From: Moniliophthora roreri
Lineage: Eukaryota; Basidiomycota; Agaricomycetes; Agaricales; Marasmiaceae
Reading direction: 5' to 3'
NCBI GenBank assembly: GCA_001466705.2
Contig: LATX02000181.1
Location: 310,001 to 374,000 of the forward strand
DNA length: 64,000 nt
Under the pieces are notes generated by a model. That model had not been told where the DNA came from. It saw nothing but the letters and a program-made list of their open reading frames with translations, and ran no database searches. The position numbers and the translations under genes were made by a program. Of this stretch, positions 59,440 to 64,000 are shown piece by piece (position 1 is the first letter of the stretch; each line of letters opens with the position of its first letter).

Positions 59440-60473
59440 TTTACTCTGGCGAAGATGACATTTGTCGAATGCGAATGGTTGATGATCTGTCAGAGATGGG
59501 CGATGCAGTGAGTCAAGTACTATACTTACTGAAACTTCTTGGGCTACTGATGACTTTCCGTGAATAGCGCCACTGTTGTTTAATGAATGATAAGGGCTCC
59601 AGTTAGAAACCCGTAAAGCCGGAGAACATACGCAATAGCGAAAAGAATTGACTGCGCCCACACGGCCTGATTTCCCCGCCGGGCCAAGACAATAACACCG
59701 TCCAAAGCTTCCTGACAGACAGCGAAATTTGCAGGACCAATTATGCTCACAAAGAGCACTAATGTGGACGTACCGCTTCGTCTCCCTAGGTGGCCGGGCC
59801 GTCAGAGGGTCCTACGACTTACCGTGATACCTACTATGGTCATTTTGAAAGATTTAGTTATTCGAAATACACCTGGAGAGCCAGAGCCTTGTAATATTGT
59901 CTGGATGAGGATTAGAAGATGTAACCAATTGGAGACATCAGCTGGCGAAATAAGGTCAACGACATCATGACAAATTGTGAAACTTGATACAGTATCTGAT
60001 TGTCCATCTACATAGCGAAAAGCGGCCGAGACAGCAGGAATGACAGGAGCATCAAGAGAACCAGAAGCTCATCACATTGGCCAAGTGTCACCGCTTGAGT
60101 GGCTGGAAACCACAGTTCGGGCACGAGGCCGATCGATAGGAGATTAGCAATGAGCTCAAAGGGGGTGACAATGCGCGCGCAAGCTTTGCTATTGAGTTTC
60201 TAAAGGACAAGTGCCATTGTCAGGAGAACACCCCAAAAGTCGACTAAATCAGCTCACATCAGGCAATTACAAGTCAGATGGATAGGATTACAAACTCACA
60301 TCCCAAATACCCAGAGTCGGATCAAAGATCTTATTTCTCTGAGCTCCAGCCCTATTAGATGTTGATTCCCGAACTCGTCTACTCCGTGGAATGCAATCAC
60401 CGTTCCAAATGAGAACTTGCTCGTGAGAACTAGAGAAGCAAGCCCCACTTCCCACCGCCCAGATGAACGACAA
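59440..60473 (-). CDS. Probable multi-span membrane protein, exon structure incomplete
   Basis: Exon 1 (60473 to about 60300, MSFIWAVGSGACFSSSHEQV... ending GIWD) stops at a GTGAGT donor. Exon 2 (about 60197-60003) encodes 'IVTPFELIANLLSIGLVPEL' and 'LLVLLMLLSFLLSRPLFAM', two likely membrane spans, before a GTAGAT donor. Hydrophobic frames continue at about 59720-59570 ('IGPANFAVCQEALDGVIVL', 'SILFAIAYVLRLYGFLTGAL'). The joints between 60000 and 59720 could not be made in phase. It looks like a small membrane protein of an Agaricomycete-specific family; a pseudogene is possible. Confidence 0.4.
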
Positions 60474-61619
60474 CAGGCTTATGAGTCACAACACTTAAAG
60501 AATCAGGCGAAGGTTCTTCGTCCAAATTTGCTGTCGGAGGGCTGTGAGAGTGATAAGAACGAGAAGGTCATAATCTTCCAATGAATATTTAGTTGAACCT
60601 ATATCTCCTTTGTTTGAAGGAACAGCACACCATGCGCATTTAGGGAAGTTCTAGTATTTCACTTGGCTGTGCGACAAATTCCGGCGTGACGACGAATCCG
60701 AGGTCGACGGAGGCTGGATGAGACTACGATGAAGTAACGACATTATCCACAATTAGCCGAATGCTATTGATAGGAATTAGCAGAACTTTGAGTAGAAAGA
60801 AAGGGGGAAACTAGGTTGACGGGCGATTACGCTTCTTTTCCAAAGATGGTTTGACATGTCAGGATGGCATCTGGACTGGGCGTTGTTACGCCGAGTTTTC
60901 ATCAAGGCTATGCGGCAAAGGGCAGATGAAGTACGACGAGAGATTCGTTAGGTGCTTAATTGTGTCGTATGAGTGCCGTATTTTGAAAGATACTCACCTA
61001 AAACAATGATCTGATATCAATGAGCGTTTCATATTAATCACCGATTCCTCCTTTGCATATTCTCGTACCTAGTTCGTTTCTCGCCCGAGTAGAAAGCTCC
61101 CGACTCTGCTTCGTTGGTGGTCAAATTTAGAGAATTGCGATACGTTCAAGACAGTTGAATGATAGACGTACTTGATATGAGATGAGGCGTAGATGCAATT
61201 TAGGCTCATTGTTGTGGTTTCAGGTAAGAGGAGCGATAGAATCACGAATTCTGAATGAAACGGAGAAATCGTTTCGTCTTTTATTATTCTTGCAACAGAT
61301 GAGGGATCTCCCGCCAAATTTTGTGGATTGCACAGCCTTGTGAATTTCCATGCCCAATTCCCATGGTCGTATGATTGATGGCATTTTTCTCATCAGCGCA
61401 AAAATTTTCCGTGCAACAGATTGGCACGGGTAGTACATTGCCTGCGAGATAAGGGACACGGACTCGTCGTATTCCGGGCTGCAAGAAGCTGGCTAAATTT
61501 GAAGATGAAAAATGGCACCTTGCGGTTCGAGTGTCTCTAGCCGTGGTGTCTACTCTTTGAGTCTTCAGAATCTCCTGGAAGGCTGAACATGTCAGCGGTT
61601 TGAAATAGTAAGATAAGTA
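60474..61619. other. Intergenic region, nothing supported
   Basis: No ORF, RNA gene or repeat with support in about 1.1 kb. Confidence 0.35.
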
Positions 61620-62268
61620 TTAGAGCTCCTAGTGGATCGGATTGACCAGGATCATCCATGGCCTCTCGGATGCGGATGGCGGGTTGTATCCTCGACGGAT
61701 CCTCAATCCGCGGATTACTATCCTTCAGATGGCGGATAGTCCGACAGATTGGCCATGTAGCAAAGGACCACTGTTATTGCCTAATGGTTGGCCAGAGGAG
61801 AGTGCGCAAGGGTAAAGGGCAAAGTCTTGAATGTTCCTGAGTGAGAGTTTGGGAGATTTGGGGGTAATATTCAATGATTTTTGACTACATCCGGCGTCTA
61901 GTCGACATCTACATAGCATCCCTTATATGTTGAAACTGTCAAGATGCTGAACGGTGTTATTCCAACACGTACCTGACAGTATCTGCAAACTTATTTCCCA
62001 ATTCCTAGCTGATTTCATTCTTTAAATGTGTATACATTATTGCCATGTGGGATGTTTCTGTGCAATCTGAGGGTGGTAGCAAAGTATCAGAGAGGCGACA
62101 TCGATGTGCAAAGGTAAAATTTTCAGCGTGGGAGGAACCACCTGCCTGATAGCGCTGGTCTAGCGCCCAATCGACGGATATCCCCGAATTACAACCACGG
62201 ATGGCGGATTGGGCCCTCAAGGCCTCAACGAGCGGATGCATTTGAACCTTATCCGCTAGGAGCCCTAA
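61620..62268. mobile_element. Putative non-autonomous TIR element, about 649 bp
   Basis: The left end TTAGAGCTCCTAGTGGAT (61620-61637) and right end ATCCGCTAGGAGCCCTAA (62251-62268) are imperfect inverted repeats (16 of 18 bases). Subterminal copies of GGATG(C)GGAT occur near both ends (61670-61735 and 62195-62240, the latter partly inverted). No transposase frame is present. Subterminal repeats of this kind are seen in hAT-like elements; no 8 bp target duplication was found, so the class is open. Confidence 0.55.
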
Positions 62269-62366
62269 CGAACATTCCAAGCGAACAAGAGACTATTTAG
62301 ACTTCTTCTCACGGAATGAGTTTCCAAGGAATCATGGAGTACGGCAAGGTTGGCATGAAGATAGCA

Positions 62367-62843
62367 TTACAGCGTTTTCGGAAAACCTTGAGACTGCGGA
62401 ACTTTTTCCGCTGCCGCCAAAGTAAAATAAAATAAATTCCGAATATAGTAACACCTTGGACAGTCTGAGTTTTAAGTACTTGTTGTGCTCAAATTGTTTA
62501 GACTTTTTAATCTGGAAGCTTCAATATGTATGGAGTCCTCTGGTGTCCCTTTCTGACCTTGTTCAGTCATGCCTGAATGTCTGGAGGCAAACAGATGTTG
62601 GAGCTGGAGTGTGGGAAGATTCACTGTAACGCACAACTTGTCATATGATTACCACTGTTTTGCAGTCACCCACGCAGTTACAGGGAAGAAATGAGAAAAC
62701 GAAGAGTTATTGAATGAGTATGAATAAAATATGTACGGTGAGGCCCAGACTGTTCAACATTTTATATTCGGGATTTATTCTATTTTATTTTTGCGGCAGC
62801 GGAAAAAATGCCGTGGTCTCATGGTTTTCCAAAAACGCTGTAA
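62367..62843. mobile_element. MITE-like element with about 80 bp terminal inverted repeats, 477 bp
   Basis: The left arm from 62367 (TTACAGCGTTTTCGGAAAAC, then CCGCTGCCGC, AAAATAAAATAAAT, TCCGAATAT) is mirrored at the right end: ATATTCGGGATTTATTC, TTTGCGGCAGCGG, then GGTTTTCCAAAAACGCTGTAA ending at 62843. The long near-perfect inverted repeats with a unique centre and no ORF are typical of MITEs. The target-site duplication is not clear. Confidence 0.82.
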
Positions 62844-63249
62844 CGGGGCAGCGCTAGAGATGACAGACAAGGTTGAGTATAATAGAAAGCAGGAGTGATC
62901 CCTCGTGCTCGAGTTGTACTTAGCCGGGGATCCCTTCGGAAGCGAGGTAGAGCACCGATCTGGGTTGGGTTGCGTTCACTGTCTTATGACATGAAATGGG
63001 TGTCGTCAAGGTGTCGCAGTAACTTTGGTCATACAGCGGCACTACCTTGGTTTCGCAGATAGCGATACTTGATAGCTTCATGATTCGTTATTGCGTTCCG
63101 TTCTGTTGGAATCTAAACGACGGAAAGAATGTGCTAGCGGGTACCTGAAAGTCAAACATCCGAACCAAAAATCCGAATTAGCGATTCTCTTGACCCGATG
63201 GGTATAAAATGAACCTTCGTTACGTCCAACCTCGATAACATATTTACGG

Positions 63250-63865
63250 ATGAAACTCCTATTCCTCACCTCATACCTCGCTCTTACTACCTCATTTGCT
63301 TTGGCGCAAGCGGGGGGTCAACCTTGCCCTGAAGGAAGTAGCACTCAGCAATGCTGTGGTAAAATGTACCTTCTCTCTAACTTGTGAACTGTTCAAACCA
63401 TACTTACTGACGAATAATATAGCATACTCCAAACTGGCAGAAACCGAGACACCGTCAAAGTAAAATTTAGCGCCCCCGCGGGCAGCTACACCTCTCTCAA
63501 CAATTATGTTATCAAATTCAGCACGGACCCATATGTGATCGACATAACGAATACGTGCCAGCCATGTTCCGAGTGGAAAGTGACGAGTTTGAAGCGTGGT
63601 AAAATGAACTTTTCAGAGAATCAGTACACCGTTACCATATCACAGCTTCAAGGGTGAGTCGATTCTTCCGTTTGGCCGCGTCAGAGGCTCTCCGACAATA
63701 ATTGACCAACTCGGATGGATTAGGCACAAGTGTCCTAAGTGACGGGCTTTTATAAATGCATGTTCGGACATGTTGTATCACTACTACAAGCGAAAATTTC
63801 AATTCATGTGCAGATACCAACTCCAAGGTGTGGTGGGGAATGATGCCGGTGATTTAAGAGCCTGA
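63250..63865 (+). CDS. Small secreted Cys-containing protein B
   Basis: Exons 63250-63365, 63423-63653 and 63814-63865 close in phase to 132 residues. The signal peptide (MKLLFLTSYLALTTSFALAQ) is followed by 'PCPEGSSTQQCCG', a beta-rich middle ('DTVKVKFSAPAGSYTSLN'), 'ITNTCQPCSEWKVTSLK' and a short tail. A TATAAAA box at 63203-63209 lies 40 bp upstream of the ATG. It shares both motifs, both intron positions (GTAC(A/C)T and GGGTGAGT donors) and length with the gene at 52574-53052. Function unknown; secreted. Confidence 0.82.
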
Positions 63866-64000
63866 GTAGGCCAGCGCTATCTCCTCGAAACGTTTCTCAA
63901 AAGCTAATCCGCGTCCGACAAAATCCGTCAAAACGTCTTGTCTCCTTGAAGATAATTGAACACCATCATGAGGGTAACAAAATCAAAATGAAGCATCGTC

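Overview
The window is nuclear DNA of a filamentous basidiomycete, almost certainly an Agaricomycete. Genes are dense and cut by many 45-70 bp spliceosomal introns. Intron-bearing tRNAs, an intron-bearing histone H4 and several families known to be expanded in mushroom-forming fungi are present (F-box/LRR proteins, a CorA-like protein, a kinase-like family, small secreted Cys proteins). No bacterial or plasmid features are seen. Gene models were built by hand from ORF frames, splice signals and phase bookkeeping; no alignment was run.

Layout. 1-9960: a tandemly repeated unit. Each unit has a minus-strand multi-exon gene of unknown function head-to-head with a plus-strand gene for an Agaricomycete protein of unknown function (2873-5108 and 7904-9814). 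A third, truncated repeat start lies at about 9840-9960. A 188 bp MITE sits only in unit 2. 10.1-13.2 kb: a small secreted-protein candidate, a small membrane ORF and an F-box/LRR gene with an in-frame TGA. 14.8-17.5 kb: a 12-exon CorA-like gene whose 3' half lies in CpG-poor DNA. 19.5-19.9 kb: two initiator tRNA-Met genes as an inverted pair. 20.6-23.1 kb: acetyl-CoA synthetase. 23.2-24.1 kb: two tRNA-Asn genes, again an inverted pair.

24.1-34.4 kb: gene-poor. From about 27.2 kb it is almost devoid of CpG and holds decayed copies of a tRNA-Asn gene and of a multi-TM membrane-protein gene, as expected from deamination of methylated CpG. 34.6-38.0 kb: a 20-exon GH92 alpha-mannosidase with a 9-base microexon. 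38.3-40.8 kb: an unknown gene and a frameshifted F-box-like relic. 41.4-46.6 kb: a Gly/Lys-repeat protein, a coiled-coil protein, histone H4 and a larger Gly/Lys-repeat protein with an EF-hand and a caleosin-like tail. 47.9-52.1 kb: an F-box-like protein and an MFS (FHS family) sugar transporter. 52.6-63.9 kb: two paralogous small secreted proteins about 10 kb apart, a foldback element, an unknown Cys-containing protein, a kinase-like Agaricomycete protein, a probable membrane protein and two terminal-inverted-repeat elements.

Housekeeping genes (acetyl-CoA synthetase, H4, tRNAs, GH92, MFS) alternate with lineage-specific, duplicating or decaying families. There is no operon-like organisation; related functions are not clustered except as tandem or nearby paralogues.
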